Of a DNA stretch of 64,000 bases, positions 54,815 to 63,944 are shown in pieces. The translations under genes were made by a program, and so were the position numbers. The stretch spans positions 4,200,068-4,264,067 of the forward strand of contig NZ_CM001857.1 of assembly GCF_000400505.1 (NCBI RefSeq), read 5' to 3'. The stretch's first letter is position 1. Each line of letters opens with the position of its first letter. A model generated the notes under the pieces. That model ran no database searches. It was not told where the DNA came from and was given only the letters and a program-made list of their open reading frames with translations. The stretch is from Musicola paradisiaca NCPPB 2511 (lineage in GTDB: Bacteria; Pseudomonadota; Gammaproteobacteria; Enterobacterales; Enterobacteriaceae).

Positions 54815-55735
54815 ATGTCTCTAACGACCGTCGCCGCACTGCAACTGGGTTCATCGCCCGAAGGAAAAGAGGCCACGCTCGCTGGCATTCTGGCCTACGA
54901 AAACGAAATCATCGCCAGCGGCGCCCGGCTGGTGGTTATGCCGGAAGCGGTACTGGGCGGCTACCCCAAAGGGGAAACTTTCGGTACGCAATTAGGCTAC
55001 CGCTTACCGGAAGGTCGGGAAGCCTTTGCCCGCTATTTCGCCAACGCCATTGATGTTCCCGGCCAGGAAACCGAAGCACTGGCGGGGTTGTCGCAACGAA
55101 CCAATGCCAGCCTGGTGGTCGGCGTGATCGAGCGAGACGGCAGCACGTTGTATTGCAGCGCACTGTTCTTCGATCCCCAACAGGGGTTGGTCGCCAAGCA
55201 CCGTAAACTGATGCCGACCGGCACCGAACGACTCATCTGGGGACAAGGAGACGGATCGACCCTACCAGCGGTGGAAACGGCCGCCGGCCGCATCGGCTGC
55301 GCCATTTGCTGGGAAAACCACATGCCGCTGCTACGTACCGCGATGTACGCCAAAAATATCGACATCTGGTGCGCACCCACCGTGGACGAACGCGATATCT
55401 GGCAGGCATCCATGCGGCATATTGCCCATGAAGGGCGCTGTTTTGTTATCAGCGCCTGTCAGGTGCAGCCGTCGCCTGCATCCCTGGGGATCAGTATTCC
55501 CGGGTGGGAGCCGGACCGGCCGTTAATTCAGGGCGGCAGCGTCATTATCGGCCCCTTGGGCGATGTGCTGGCAGGGCCGCTGCGCGGACAAGAAGGCTTG
55601 CTGACCACGCAGGTGGATACGAAGGAACTGGTACGGGCACGTTACGACTTCGACGTGGTCGGCCACTATTCCCGTCCTGACGTATTTTCCCTCAGTGTGG
55701 ATGAACGCCCGAAAAAAACCGTCAACTTTCTGTAA
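54815..55735 (+). CDS. Nitrilase (arylacetonitrilase-like)
   Basis: 306-residue carbon-nitrogen hydrolase that would convert organic nitriles directly to carboxylic acids and ammonia. The catalytic triad is visible: Glu44 ([12 protein letters not shown]), Lys131 ([21 protein letters not shown] region) and Cys165 ([12 protein letters not shown]). These motifs separate true nitrilases from amidases. ATG 54815 follows AGGAAA. In a plant-associated host the likely substrates include plant arylacetonitriles such as indole-3-acetonitrile, an inference. Confidence 0.9.
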   Translation: MSLTTVAALQLGSSPEGKEATLAGILAYENEIIASGARLVVMPEAVLGGYPKGETFGTQLGYRLPEGREAFARYFANAIDVPGQETEALAGLSQRTNASLVVGVIERDGSTLYCSALFFDPQQGLVAKHRKLMPTGTERLIWGQGDGSTLPAVETAAGRIGCAICWENHMPLLRTAMYAKNIDIWCAPTVDERDIWQASMRHIAHEGRCFVISACQVQPSPASLGISIPGWEPDRPLIQGGSVIIGPLGDVLAGPLRGQEGLLTTQVDTKELVRARYDFDVVGHYSRPDVFSLSVDERPKKTVNFL

Positions 55736-56054
55736 GACGCTTTGCCACTCACGAGGACGGCATCCGACATCCCAGCCGCAACAATCCAATCGGTTGGCTG
55801 GACGGGAAAACGCCAAGGAAGGCTTCTGCCGATGATTTCTCCTGCCTACATACATCGACCTTAAACATCCGATCGACCGGTGTTGCGCCGCAACTCGTCG
55901 GCATCTTATGGGTTATCAGACTATAAACAGTCACATTTATCTTTTTTGGTTATAAAAAATAACATTTCTTCATCACGCCGCGACCATTTAGTCCGTGCAT
56001 CCCACTATATGCCGCGACATAATCCGTGACGTCATTTACTGATAGGAATCCGTT
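55736..56054. other. Region between the nitrilase and an amino-acid binding protein
   Basis: A 319-bp gene-free stretch. The left part has weak inverted sequences but no clear terminator. An AT-rich block at about 55930-55970 includes the dyad GTTAT-N5-ATAAC at 55949-55963, a possible operator or promoter element for the downstream transporter genes. Confidence 0.4.
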
Positions 56055-56825
56055 ATGAAAAAAGTAAGCTCCGCCCTGCTCTCTGTTGCATTATTGACCA
56101 CAGCATTCGCCAGCCATGCACAGGACGATCTCAGCGCCATCAAAGCGGCAGGCGTCATCAAATTCGGTACGGAAGGAACCTATGCGCCCTATACCTATCA
56201 CGACCAGTCCGGCAAACTGGTTGGCTTCGATGTGGAAATCGGCCGCGCTGTGGCTGAAAAGCTTGGCGTAAAAGCAGAATTTGTTGAAGGACGTTGGGAT
56301 GGCTTGATTGCCGGCGTGGATGCAAAACGCTACGACGCGGTGATCAATCAGGTCGGCGTCACCAAGGAACGTCAGGCAAAATTCGACTTCTCCAAACCCT
56401 ATATCGACGCCCGCTCCGTACTGATCGTCCGCGGCGATAACACTACCATCAAGAATTTCGACGAACTGAAAGGCCGTAAGTCAGCCCAAAGCCTGACCAG
56501 CAACTATTCAAAGCTGGCCACCAGCTATGGCGCCAATATCGTGCCTACCGATGGTTTCAACCAGTCGCTGGAGCTCGTGCTTAGCGGCCGCGCCGACGCC
56601 ACGCTGAACGACAACCTGTCTTTCCTCGATTTCAAGAAACATAAGCCTGACGCCAACGTGAAAGTGGTCGCAACGGCGGAAAGCGGCGATCCCTCAGCGA
56701 TTCTGGTGCGGAAAAACCAGCCGCAACTGGTTGAAGCACTGAATAGTGCGCTGGACCAGATCAAAGCCGACGGCACCTACAAAACGATTTCTGTGCGATA
56801 CTTTGGGCAAGACGTTTCCCAATAA
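56055..56825 (+). CDS. Periplasmic amino-acid (cystine-type) binding protein
   Basis: 256-residue solute-binding protein of family 3. A signal peptide covers 1-22 (cleavage after SHA). The mature part has GTEGTYAPYTYHDQSGKLVGFDVEIGRA-type sequence, split here into its first half at about 38-50 and GFDVEIGRAVAEKLG at about 56-70, with the arginine/aspartate ligand region further on. It is closest in look to TcyJ/FliY cystine-binding proteins. The next gene is a matching permease, but no ATPase gene follows. Confidence 0.9.
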   Translation: MKKVSSALLSVALLTTAFASHAQDDLSAIKAAGVIKFGTEGTYAPYTYHDQSGKLVGFDVEIGRAVAEKLGVKAEFVEGRWDGLIAGVDAKRYDAVINQVGVTKERQAKFDFSKPYIDARSVLIVRGDNTTIKNFDELKGRKSAQSLTSNYSKLATSYGANIVPTDGFNQSLELVLSGRADATLNDNLSFLDFKKHKPDANVKVVATAESGDPSAILVRKNQPQLVEALNSALDQIKADGTYKTISVRYFGQDVSQ

Positions 56826-56852
56826 TCTGCATTGATATCGGAGTTATTCCAG

Positions 56853-57519
56853 ATGCCATCATGGCTGCAACTCATGGCAGACTCCTTCTGGAGTCTGCTG
56901 TCCGCCGGAATTCAATTTACGGTTCCCCTCGCAATCCTCTCTTTCATTCTTGGTCTGGCGGTCGGCGTCATCGTCGCGTTGCTGCGTCTGTATGGCCCGA
57001 AACCCTTAAAATGGTTCTGCGATTTTTTACGTGTGGGTGATCCGCGGCACGCCGCTGCTCGTCCAGCTGTTTCTGATTTTTTACGGTTTGCCCAACGCGG
57101 GGATTACGTTGGATGCCTTTCCGGCAGCACTGATTGGGTTCACCCTCAATGTCGGTGCCTATACTTCGGAAATTGTTCGCGGAGCGATCTTGTCAGTCCC
57201 TAAAGGACAATGGAACGCAGCGTATTCGCTGGGCATGAACGGCGCACAGGCGATTCGCTGGGTGATCGTGCCGCAATCGGTTTTCGTTTCCCTGCCGCCG
57301 CTCTCCAATACCTTTATTTCGCTGATCAAAGATACATCATTGGCGGCAGTCATTACCGTACCCGAAATGTTTCTGGCGGCGCAGCGCATTGTCTCCGTCA
57401 CCTATGAACCGCTGATTCTCTATGTTGAAGCGGCCCTGATTTACCTGTTGTTCAGTACGTTTCTCGGCAAGATTCAGGTTCGGCTGGAAAAATATTACCA
57501 GCGGCACACCGTGCATTGA
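56853..57519 (+). pseudogene. Amino-acid ABC transporter permease, frameshifted
   Basis: A HisM/TcyL-type permease of about 221 residues that is broken by one extra base. The first frame runs from ATG 56853 (GGAG upstream) through two helices to KWFCDF; the second resumes at VWVIRGTPLLVQLF and contains the EAA-loop-like AAYSLGMNGAQAIRWVIVPQ region and the C-terminus. The shift lies in a run of six T at 57023-57028, where five T would keep the frame. Either a mutation, a population variant or a sequencing error. It is paired with the binding protein 56055-56825. Confidence 0.85.
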
Positions 57520-57650
57520 TGCCACGGGAAACAGGCGGATTGGGCGGTGCCCCGTCACCCTGCGTGGCGCCGCCTAATTATTCGCGTTTCCATATCTCGA
57601 CATTATTTCCGGTTTGCCGTAGCCTCTGTTTTTACCAGCCGGAGAATGTC

Positions 57651-58343
57651 ATGAAACAAAATGCCGGAATCGTGCTGATAGGTGACTACAATCCCGCCGT
57701 CATCGCCCATCAGGCCATCCCCCCCGCCATAACCCTGGCAGCTCGCCACCTCGGAATATCCACGGAATTTCAATGGATACACAGCGAACAGTTATCGCCC
57801 CGGCAGCTTGCAGAGGCTGATGCCGTATGGTGCGTACCCGCCAGCCCTTACAGTAATGACGAAAACATCCTGCAAGCCATCCGCTATGCCCGCGAATCCG
57901 GCACGCCGTTTCTCGGCACCTGCGGCGGTTGCCAATATGCCTTGCTGGAATATGCCCGTCACGTGTTGCAATGGCAGGACGCCAGCAATGCGGAAGTCAC
58001 CCAGCAAGGGCGTTGCGTCATTGCACCATTACAATGCGAGATGGTGGAAAAGCAAGGCGATATCCATTTAGCGCCAGACAGCCATGTCGCCCGTGCATAC
58101 AGCACACTGGATATTACCGAAGGCTATCGCTGCCGATATGGCATCAATGAGGATTTTCGCCGCGATTTTACTGCGGCGACCGTCAATGTGACCGGCACCG
58201 ACGACAACGGCGATATCCGGGCGATCGAACTTTCAGACCATCCGTTTTTTGTCGGCACGCTATTCCAACCTGAGCGCGCTGCACTAAAAGAGATAGCGCC
58301 GCCGCTGGTTATCGCGCTGTTGCGGGCCGCCGTCCAACGCTAG
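57651..58343 (+). CDS. Glutamine-amidotransferase-like (CTP-synthase C-terminal-related) protein
   Basis: 230-residue class I amidotransferase-like protein resembling the family annotated as CTP synthase C-terminal region-related (seleno)protein. Cys91 in FLGTCGGCQYAL occupies the nucleophile position, with a second Cys94. The usual FHPE histidine motif reads FQPE (about 205-208), so the standard Cys-His-Glu triad is incomplete and glutaminase activity is doubtful. No SECIS-type structure is expected, as Cys replaces any selenocysteine. ATG 57651 gives MKQNAGIVLIGDYNPAV; it follows GGAGAATGTC. Function unknown. Confidence 0.8.
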   Translation: MKQNAGIVLIGDYNPAVIAHQAIPPAITLAARHLGISTEFQWIHSEQLSPRQLAEADAVWCVPASPYSNDENILQAIRYARESGTPFLGTCGGCQYALLEYARHVLQWQDASNAEVTQQGRCVIAPLQCEMVEKQGDIHLAPDSHVARAYSTLDITEGYRCRYGINEDFRRDFTAATVNVTGTDDNGDIRAIELSDHPFFVGTLFQPERAALKEIAPPLVIALLRAAVQR

Positions 58344-58357
58344 AAACGTTTCACCCG

Positions 58358-58426
58358 GCATGGATTGCACTATGCCAGCGCAATTTTGCGCTACAGCATC
58401 CACCTTGGTGCAATCCATGCCTTTTA
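58358..58426 (+). terminator. Long-loop terminator after the amidotransferase-like gene
   Basis: 13-bp arms GGCATGGATTGCA (58358-58370) and TGCAATCCATGCC (58410-58422), with a smaller GCGCAA/TTGCGC hairpin inside, followed by TTTTA. A plausible terminator 15 bp after the stop. The rest of the 289-bp gap up to 58632 is AT-rich and should carry the next promoter. Confidence 0.65.
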
Positions 58427-58632
58427 TTTATCCCCTCATACCGCCTGTTTATTACTCATCCCCTGCTGATGCATTTTGATTTTCAGCCTGCCGGGCACCA
58501 ATTACCAACCTGGCATTATTTTTGCTTTATACAAATACGGCTCGATGTCGACGGAGCACAGAGCCAACAGACAGGAAAGGCGCACGTAACGGGCGCCAAA
58601 ACACAACAGCATAACTATTAATTAGGCACACG

Positions 58633-59664
58633 ATGATGATGAAAAAAGTGATTATGTCTACGCTGGTTGCCGGCGCTTCACTGTTCGCCCTTGCTAACCA
58701 GGCTCATGCTGGCGCAACTCTGGATGCCATTCAGAAGAAAGGATTTGTACAGTGCGGTATCAGTGATGGACTTCCCGGTTTCTCGTATGCTGACGCCGGT
58801 GGCAAATACACAGGTATTGACGTTGACGTCTGCCGTGGCGTAGCAGCAGCCGTATTCGGCGATGCCAACAAGGTGAAATACACCCCGCTGACGGCAAAAG
58901 AGCGTTTCACCGCCCTGCAGTCCGGCGAAGTTGACATCCTTTCCCGCAATACTACCTGGACTTCCTCACGCGACGGCGGCATGGGCCTGCTGTTTACCGG
59001 CGTAACCTACTATGACGGCATCGGCTTCCTGACCCACAACAAAGCGGGCCTGAAAAGCGCTAAAGAGCTGGATGGCGCAACCGTTTGTATCCAGGCCGGT
59101 ACCGATACCGAGCTGAACGTAGCGGACTACTTCAAAACCAACAACATGAAGTACACCCCGGTCACTTTTGATCGTTCCGACGAAAGCGCCAAGGCGCTGG
59201 ATTCCGGTCGCTGCGATACGCTGGCTTCCGACCAATCCCAGCTGTACGCGCTGCGCATTAAACTGGGCAAACCGACCGAGTTCGTCGTTCTGCCTGAAGT
59301 CATCTCCAAAGAACCGCTGGGCCCGGTTGTCCGTCGCGGCGACGAAGACTGGTTTGCCATCGTCCGCTGGACGCTGTTCGCCATGCTGAACGCCGAAGAA
59401 ATGGGCATTACGTCCAAAAACGTCGACGCGCTGGCGGCCAAACCGACTACCCCGGATATGGCGCACTTGTTGGGTAAAGAAGGCAACTTCGGCAAAGACC
59501 TGAAACTGCCGAACGATTGGGCCTACAAAATCGTCAAACAAGTCGGTAACTATGGCGAAGTGTTTGAACGCAACGTTGGTCAGGGCAGTGAGCTGAAAAT
59601 CAAGCGCGGTCTGAACGAACTGTGGAACAAGGGCGGCATCCAGTACGCTCCTGCCGTTCGCTAA
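58633..59664 (+). CDS. aapJ: YhdW/AapJ, general L-amino acid binding protein
   Basis: 343-residue periplasmic binding protein of the AapJ/BztA family. A signal peptide spans about 1-26 (cleavage near AHA-GAT), after which the family start ATLDAIQKKGFVQCG and FTALQSGEVDILSRNTTWTSSRD are seen. It opens the yhdWXYZ (aapJQMP) operon that precedes an rRNA operon in E. coli, and the same context is seen here. The substrates are probably broad polar amino acids; regulation was not resolved. Confidence 0.92.
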   Translation: MMMKKVIMSTLVAGASLFALANQAHAGATLDAIQKKGFVQCGISDGLPGFSYADAGGKYTGIDVDVCRGVAAAVFGDANKVKYTPLTAKERFTALQSGEVDILSRNTTWTSSRDGGMGLLFTGVTYYDGIGFLTHNKAGLKSAKELDGATVCIQAGTDTELNVADYFKTNNMKYTPVTFDRSDESAKALDSGRCDTLASDQSQLYALRIKLGKPTEFVVLPEVISKEPLGPVVRRGDEDWFAIVRWTLFAMLNAEEMGITSKNVDALAAKPTTPDMAHLLGKEGNFGKDLKLPNDWAYKIVKQVGNYGEVFERNVGQGSELKIKRGLNELWNKGGIQYAPAVR

Positions 59665-59739
59665 TCTATCCTCCGCACAATTCGGGCACGTTCTGCGTAA
59701 TCAGGCGTGCCCTTGCTTTACCGTTACAGAGGCTCCAAC

Positions 59740-60918
59740 ATGCTTCAACGCCCAACCGTGAAAAGTGATCTTTCACTGACTAATCCAGCGGTGCGCGCCT
59801 GGTTGTATCAAATCATTCTTGTCATCGCCGTATTGGCCTTCGCCGGCTATCTGGTAAGCAATACGGTGACGAACCTTGCACAGCGCGGCATTACGTCAGG
59901 TTTCGCCTTTCTCAACAACAGCGCCGGCTTCGGCATTATCCAGCACCTGATTGATTACCAGCAGGGGGATACCTATGCGCGTGTGTTCGTTGTCGGGTTA
60001 CTCAATACGTTGCTGGTTTCAGCTATTTGTATCGTCTGCGCTTCTTTGCTGGGATTCGTCGTCGGGCTTGCGCGTCTGTCGGATAACTGGCTGTTGCGTA
60101 AACTCTCCACGTTCTATATCGAAACTTTCCGAAATATTCCGCCGCTGCTGCAGATTTTCTTCTGGTATTTTGCCGTACTGCGCAACCTACCGGGGCCACG
60201 TCAGGCGGTGAATGCGCTGGATACATTCTTTCTGAGCAACCGTGGTTTGTACATCCCGTCGGCGGAACTGGGAAGCGGCGCGCTTTCCGCTGTGCTGTCA
60301 TTGGTTGCGACGTTGATGGTCGCCATACTGATTTCCCGCCGCAGTAAACGTTATCAGGCGCTGACGGGTCAGCAGCGCAAAACCTGGCCGATACCGCTGA
60401 CGATGCTAATCGTATTAATGGGGTTATCCCATCTGGTGTTCGGCCCTGCGTTGCATTGGGATGTGCCGGAATTGAAAGGCTTCAACTTCCGTGGCGGTAT
60501 GGTGCTGATTCCCGAACTGGCGGCGCTGGCGCTGGCATTATCGATCTATACGTCATCGTTTATCGCAGAAATCATCCGTTCAGGGATCCAATCCGTTTCG
60601 CACGGCCAGCACGAAGCGGCGCTGTCGCTGGGGCTACCCAAGTCAGTGACGCTGAAAAAAGTCATTCTGCCGCAGGCGCTGCGCGTCATTATTCCGCCAT
60701 TAACCAGCCAGTATCTGAACATTGTGAAGAACTCGTCGCTGGCGGCAGCTATCGGTTATCCAGACATGGTGTCGCTGTTTGCCGGGACAGTGCTTAACCA
60801 GACCGGTCAGGCGATTGAAACTATCGCCATCACCATGTCGGTATACCTGATCATCAGCCTGTTGATTTCATTGGTGATGAACGTCTACAACCGGAAGATC
60901 GCGTTAATTGAGCGCTAA
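59740..60918 (+). CDS. aapQ: YhdX/AapQ, amino acid ABC transporter permease
   Basis: 392-residue inner-membrane permease, similar in length to E. coli YhdX (393). It has several N-terminal helices, the LARLSDNWLLRKLSTFYIE and FRNIPPLLQIFFW motifs, and the EAA loop HEAALSLGLPKSVTLKKVILPQ. ATG 59740 fits the family N-terminus MLQRPTVKSD; an extension to 59707 has no ribosome site. aapM follows 15 bp downstream. Confidence 0.93.
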   Translation: MLQRPTVKSDLSLTNPAVRAWLYQIILVIAVLAFAGYLVSNTVTNLAQRGITSGFAFLNNSAGFGIIQHLIDYQQGDTYARVFVVGLLNTLLVSAICIVCASLLGFVVGLARLSDNWLLRKLSTFYIETFRNIPPLLQIFFWYFAVLRNLPGPRQAVNALDTFFLSNRGLYIPSAELGSGALSAVLSLVATLMVAILISRRSKRYQALTGQQRKTWPIPLTMLIVLMGLSHLVFGPALHWDVPELKGFNFRGGMVLIPELAALALALSIYTSSFIAEIIRSGIQSVSHGQHEAALSLGLPKSVTLKKVILPQALRVIIPPLTSQYLNIVKNSSLAAAIGYPDMVSLFAGTVLNQTGQAIETIAITMSVYLIISLLISLVMNVYNRKIALIER

Positions 60919-60933
60919 AGGGACAGGGTTATC

Positions 60934-62022
60934 ATGACGACACGTACTACATCCAACCCGACGCCCGTCAACAACGCTATTGCCTGGGCGCGGCGTAATC
61001 TGTTCTCCAGCGTGACCAACAGCATACTGACGCTGGTCTGTTTGTGGCTGCTGTGGGAGCTGCTCCCCCCCTTGCTTAACTGGGCGATTTTCAAGGCCAG
61101 TTGGATCGGCGATTCACGCGGAGACTGTACGCCGGATGGCGCCTGCTGGGTCTTCATCCATGCCCGATTCAGCCAATTCATGTATGGGTTGTATCCGCGG
61201 GAAGAAATTTGGCGCATCAATTTTGCACTGGTACTGGCGTTAATCAGCATCCTACCGATGTTTTGGCGAGCATTACCTCACCGCGGCCGTTATATCGCCG
61301 TCTGGTGCGTGGTTTATCCATTGCTGGCCTGGTGGCTGCTATTCGGCGGATTCGGCGGGCTTCCCCGTGTGGAAACACGCCAGTGGGGCGGGTTGACGCT
61401 GACGATTATCATCGCCGCTATTGGTATCGCGGGTGCGTTGCCGCTAGGCATATTGCTGGCGTTGGGGCGCCGCTCCAACATGCCGATCCTGCGTTCGTTG
61501 TGCGTTATTTTCATCGAGTTCTGGCGCGGCGTACCCCTGATCACCGTGTTGTTCATGTCATCCGTAATGCTGCCGCTGTTTCTGACGGAAGGCACCAATA
61601 TCGACAAGTTACTGCGTGCGTTAGTCGGGGTTATCCTTTTTCAGTCGGCTTATGTCGCCGAAGTGGTGCGTGGCGGTTTGCAGGCATTGCCGAAAGGGCA
61701 ATATGAAGCAGCCCAAGCGCTGGCACTTGGTTACTGGCGCATGCAGGGTCTGGTTATCCTGCCTCAGGCGCTGAAACTGGTGATACCCGGTCTGGTCAAT
61801 ACCATTATCGCGCTGTTCAAGGACACCAGTCTGGTGATCATCATTGGGCTTTTTGATTTGTTCAGCAGCATCCAGCAGGCAACCGTTGACCCGACATGGT
61901 TAGGGATGTCAACGGAAGGTTATGTCTTCGCCGCCATTCTGTACTGGATTTTCTGCTTCAGCATGTCCCGCTACAGCCAGCATTTAGAAAAACGTTTTGA
62001 TACCGGACACAAGTCCCATTGA
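60934..62022 (+). CDS. aapM: YhdY/AapM, amino acid ABC transporter permease
   Basis: 362-residue permease partner of AapQ. An N-terminal extension with helices (about 28-50 and 95-150) precedes the transport domain with [15 protein letters not shown], and the EAA loop [22 protein letters not shown] lies near 250-272. The GGGACAGGGT site precedes the ATG. aapP begins 8 bp after the stop. Confidence 0.93.
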   Translation: MTTRTTSNPTPVNNAIAWARRNLFSSVTNSILTLVCLWLLWELLPPLLNWAIFKASWIGDSRGDCTPDGACWVFIHARFSQFMYGLYPREEIWRINFALVLALISILPMFWRALPHRGRYIAVWCVVYPLLAWWLLFGGFGGLPRVETRQWGGLTLTIIIAAIGIAGALPLGILLALGRRSNMPILRSLCVIFIEFWRGVPLITVLFMSSVMLPLFLTEGTNIDKLLRALVGVILFQSAYVAEVVRGGLQALPKGQYEAAQALALGYWRMQGLVILPQALKLVIPGLVNTIIALFKDTSLVIIIGLFDLFSSIQQATVDPTWLGMSTEGYVFAAILYWIFCFSMSRYSQHLEKRFDTGHKSH

Positions 62023-62030
62023 GGTTATCC

Positions 62031-62792
62031 ATGAACCAGGACACGTTAACATCATCTGCCGACCACATGATTTCGCTGGAAAATGTGAACAAGTGGTACG
62101 GACAATTCCATGTACTGAAAGATATCAATCTGCAAGTAAAACAAGGCGAACGTATTGTACTGTGCGGGCCATCGGGTTCCGGTAAATCAACGACTATCCG
62201 CTGCATCAATCATCTTGAAGAACATCAGCAAGGCCGTATCGTAGTCGATGGTATTGAGCTGAATCACGATAGCCGTAATATCGAAAAAATTCGGACGGAA
62301 GTCGGCATGGTATTCCAGCACTTCAATCTGTTTCCACACTTAACTGTTCTGCAAAACTGTACGCTGGCGCCGAGTTGGGTTCGCCGTATGCCGAAAAAAG
62401 AGGCGGAAGAACTGGCGATGCATTATCTGGAGCGCGTCCGTATCGCCGCCCACGCTCATAAATATCCTGGGCAACTTTCCGGCGGGCAACAGCAGCGTGT
62501 GGCTATCGCTCGCTCTCTGTGTATGAAGCCCAAAATCATGCTGTTCGATGAACCAACTTCCGCACTTGACCCCGAAATGGTCAAGGAGGTTCTGGATACC
62601 ATGCTCGGGTTGGCAGAAGACGGTATGACGATGCTATGCGTGACCCATGAAATGGGCTTCGCCCGTACCGTAGCCAACAGGGTGATCTTTATGGATCAGG
62701 GCGAAATCGTTGAGCAAGCGCCACCGGATATCTTCTTTACCAGCCCGCGATCCGAGCGTACTCAAACATTTTTGGCGCAAATTCTGCACTAA
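62031..62792 (+). CDS. aapP: YhdZ/AapP, amino acid ABC transporter ATPase
   Basis: 253-residue ABC ATPase of the polar amino acid class. Walker A is GPSGSGKS at 46-53, the signature is [14 protein letters not shown], Walker B is [14 protein letters not shown] and the switch His is in [11 protein letters not shown] 62031 is chosen for GAGG at the right spacing over an in-frame ATG at 62019. This is the only amino-acid ATPase in the window and might also serve the orphan permease at 56853-57519 (inference). Confidence 0.94.
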   Translation: MNQDTLTSSADHMISLENVNKWYGQFHVLKDINLQVKQGERIVLCGPSGSGKSTTIRCINHLEEHQQGRIVVDGIELNHDSRNIEKIRTEVGMVFQHFNLFPHLTVLQNCTLAPSWVRRMPKKEAEELAMHYLERVRIAAHAHKYPGQLSGGQQQRVAIARSLCMKPKIMLFDEPTSALDPEMVKEVLDTMLGLAEDGMTMLCVTHEMGFARTVANRVIFMDQGEIVEQAPPDIFFTSPRSERTQTFLAQILH

Positions 62793-62842
62793 TAATCGAC
62801 CAAACTCTTTCCACCCCGAGGGGAAGAGTTCTAATACTAAGA

Positions 62843-62876
62843 AAAAGCCCGCTCTCAATGAATGGGCTTCTTTTTA
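62843..62876 (+). terminator. Terminator after the aapJQMP operon
   Basis: Stem AAGCCC/GGGCTT with a 13-nt loop followed by CTTTTTATA, about 50 bp after the aapP stop. Confidence 0.75.
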
Positions 62877-62881
62877 TACAG

Positions 62882-62944
62882 TGATCCGTCCTGAATAGCG
62901 TTGACACGTTCCTGGCTTAAATCCGGAGAGCGTGATGATGACTG
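62882..62944. repeat. Left copy of a perfect 63-bp inverted repeat (IS end fragment)
   Basis: These 63 bases are the exact reverse complement of 63832-63894, the 5' end of the IS-like element. The copy includes that element's terminal repeat and the first codons of its orfA, and is cut off abruptly at 62944. It looks like the remaining start of a second, oppositely oriented copy. Confidence 0.85.
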
Positions 62945-62947
62945 TGA

Positions 62948-63730
62948 CTAGTCCTGATATAGGTTGACAGTTGTTTGCCCGTAAAACGCCTGATGAACTT
63001 CATCAGGCGTTTTGTATTTCAGGGCCAGATGTGGCCGTTCATGGTTATAAATTGCTACAGACTCTTTCACCATTTTCCTTGCCTGTGCCAGCTCGGCCGG
63101 GCGTGAGAGTAAAAATTCACTCTTCAGGATCCCGTTTATTCGTTCCGCCAGTGCATTCTGGTTGCAGTCGTAACCCTCTGTCATTGAACAGGTTATTCCG
63201 TATTCTTTATGCACTGACTGATAAAGTGCTGAACAGTATTGTATCCCCCTGTCTGAGTGATGTATCAGAGGGCCTTCTGTTTGCCTTTGCCGCACTGCCT
63301 GTTTGAATGCTTTTACTACATTTTCAGTGTGCAGGGTTTCATCTACATGATAACCCATGATTTTTCTTGAGCAGGCATCAGTGACCAGACTCAGATAAAC
63401 CGTGCCGTTGCGTATCGGCAGGTAAGTAATATCTGCCACCCATATCTGTTCCGGCTCAAGAGCGGTAACCTGTCCAGGACCCGGTTTCAGCAGGTTCGGG
63501 GGCCGTGATGGCTGTTGGTGGTTTTGTGGTATTCCCGTTTTACTGGCACCAGAAGCCGGTGCTCACCCAGCAGGCTGAACAGGCTATCCCGACCGATATT
63601 CATTGTCTTGTCTGGGTGACTGTTCAATAGATGGTGCAGTTTACGTGTGCCTATCTTCGGCTGGCGGCACCGGAGCCGGGCAATAACATCTAGAACCTTA
63701 CTATGGTGTGCATGTCGTTGATGAATGTCA
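62948..63730 (-). pseudogene. IS3-family transposase orfB, truncated and frameshifted
   Basis: The orfB remnant is in two frames. The upstream part (down to 63487) has the helical CRQPKIGTRKLHHLLNSHPD region and ends GPRTC; the downstream part resumes near 63505 and runs to 62948 with the integrase core: DITYLP (first Asp), HHSDRGIQY (second Asp) and the later Glu in ALAERINGILKSE. The shift lies near 63490-63510, where a few bases seem lost compared with related transposases. The stop codon falls in the left terminal repeat, as usual in IS3 elements. Confidence 0.85.
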
Positions 63731-63841
63731 TATCGCTGCGGGGCCTGGATAGCCCATTTCGCCTTTTTCGACTTGCTCAACGACGGCTATTTTAAAGGAT
63801 AGAGGATAATCACGTTGGGTACGTTTGAACTCAGTCATCAT
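63728..63841 (-). pseudogene. IS3-family orfA fragment
   Basis: The first 29 codons (MMTEFKRTQRDYPLSFKIAV and on through EQVEKGEM) match the start of IS3-group orfA proteins. The frame is then joined to orfB sequence out of frame and stops at 63728, so the helix-turn-helix and leucine zipper are missing. An internal deletion has removed most of orfA and the start of orfB. Confidence 0.8.
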
Positions 63842-63894
63842 CACGCTCTCCGGATTTAAGCCAGGAACGTGTCAACGCTATTCAGGACGGATCA
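63832..63894. repeat. Right copy of the perfect 63-bp inverted repeat
   Basis: Reverse complement of 62882-62944 over all 63 bases; it is the true 5' end of the minus-strand element, with terminal repeat and orfA start codon. Confidence 0.85.
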
Positions 63895-63933
63895 AAAACA
63901 AAAAAAAGCCCTGAACCTATGTTCAGGGCTTTT
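63892..63933 (-). terminator. rRNA operon terminator
   Basis: Read on the minus strand, AAAAGCCCTGAAC pairs with GTTCAGGGCTTTT (63921-63933 with 63904-63916, loop of 4) and is followed by TTTTGTTTTTGA. It lies just after the 5S gene. The IS end begins within or right after the T tract. Confidence 0.9.
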
Positions 63934-63944
63934 CTCTAATTGAA

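Larger units (their letters stand above)
62945..63894 (-). mobile_element. Degenerate IS3-family insertion sequence
   Basis: About 950 bp between imperfect terminal repeats: TGACTAGTCCTGATATAGG on the left and, inverted, TGATCCGTCCTGAATAGCG on the right. It encodes on the minus strand a short orfA piece and a broken orfB with an rve integrase domain. Full-length IS3-group elements are near 1.2-1.3 kb, so an internal part is lost. It sits between the aapP terminator and the rRNA operon terminator. Confidence 0.85.

Noticed and set aside
57023..57028. Transcriptional slippage rescuing the permease
   Set aside because: A run of six T is short for efficient slippage; mutation or read error is simpler.
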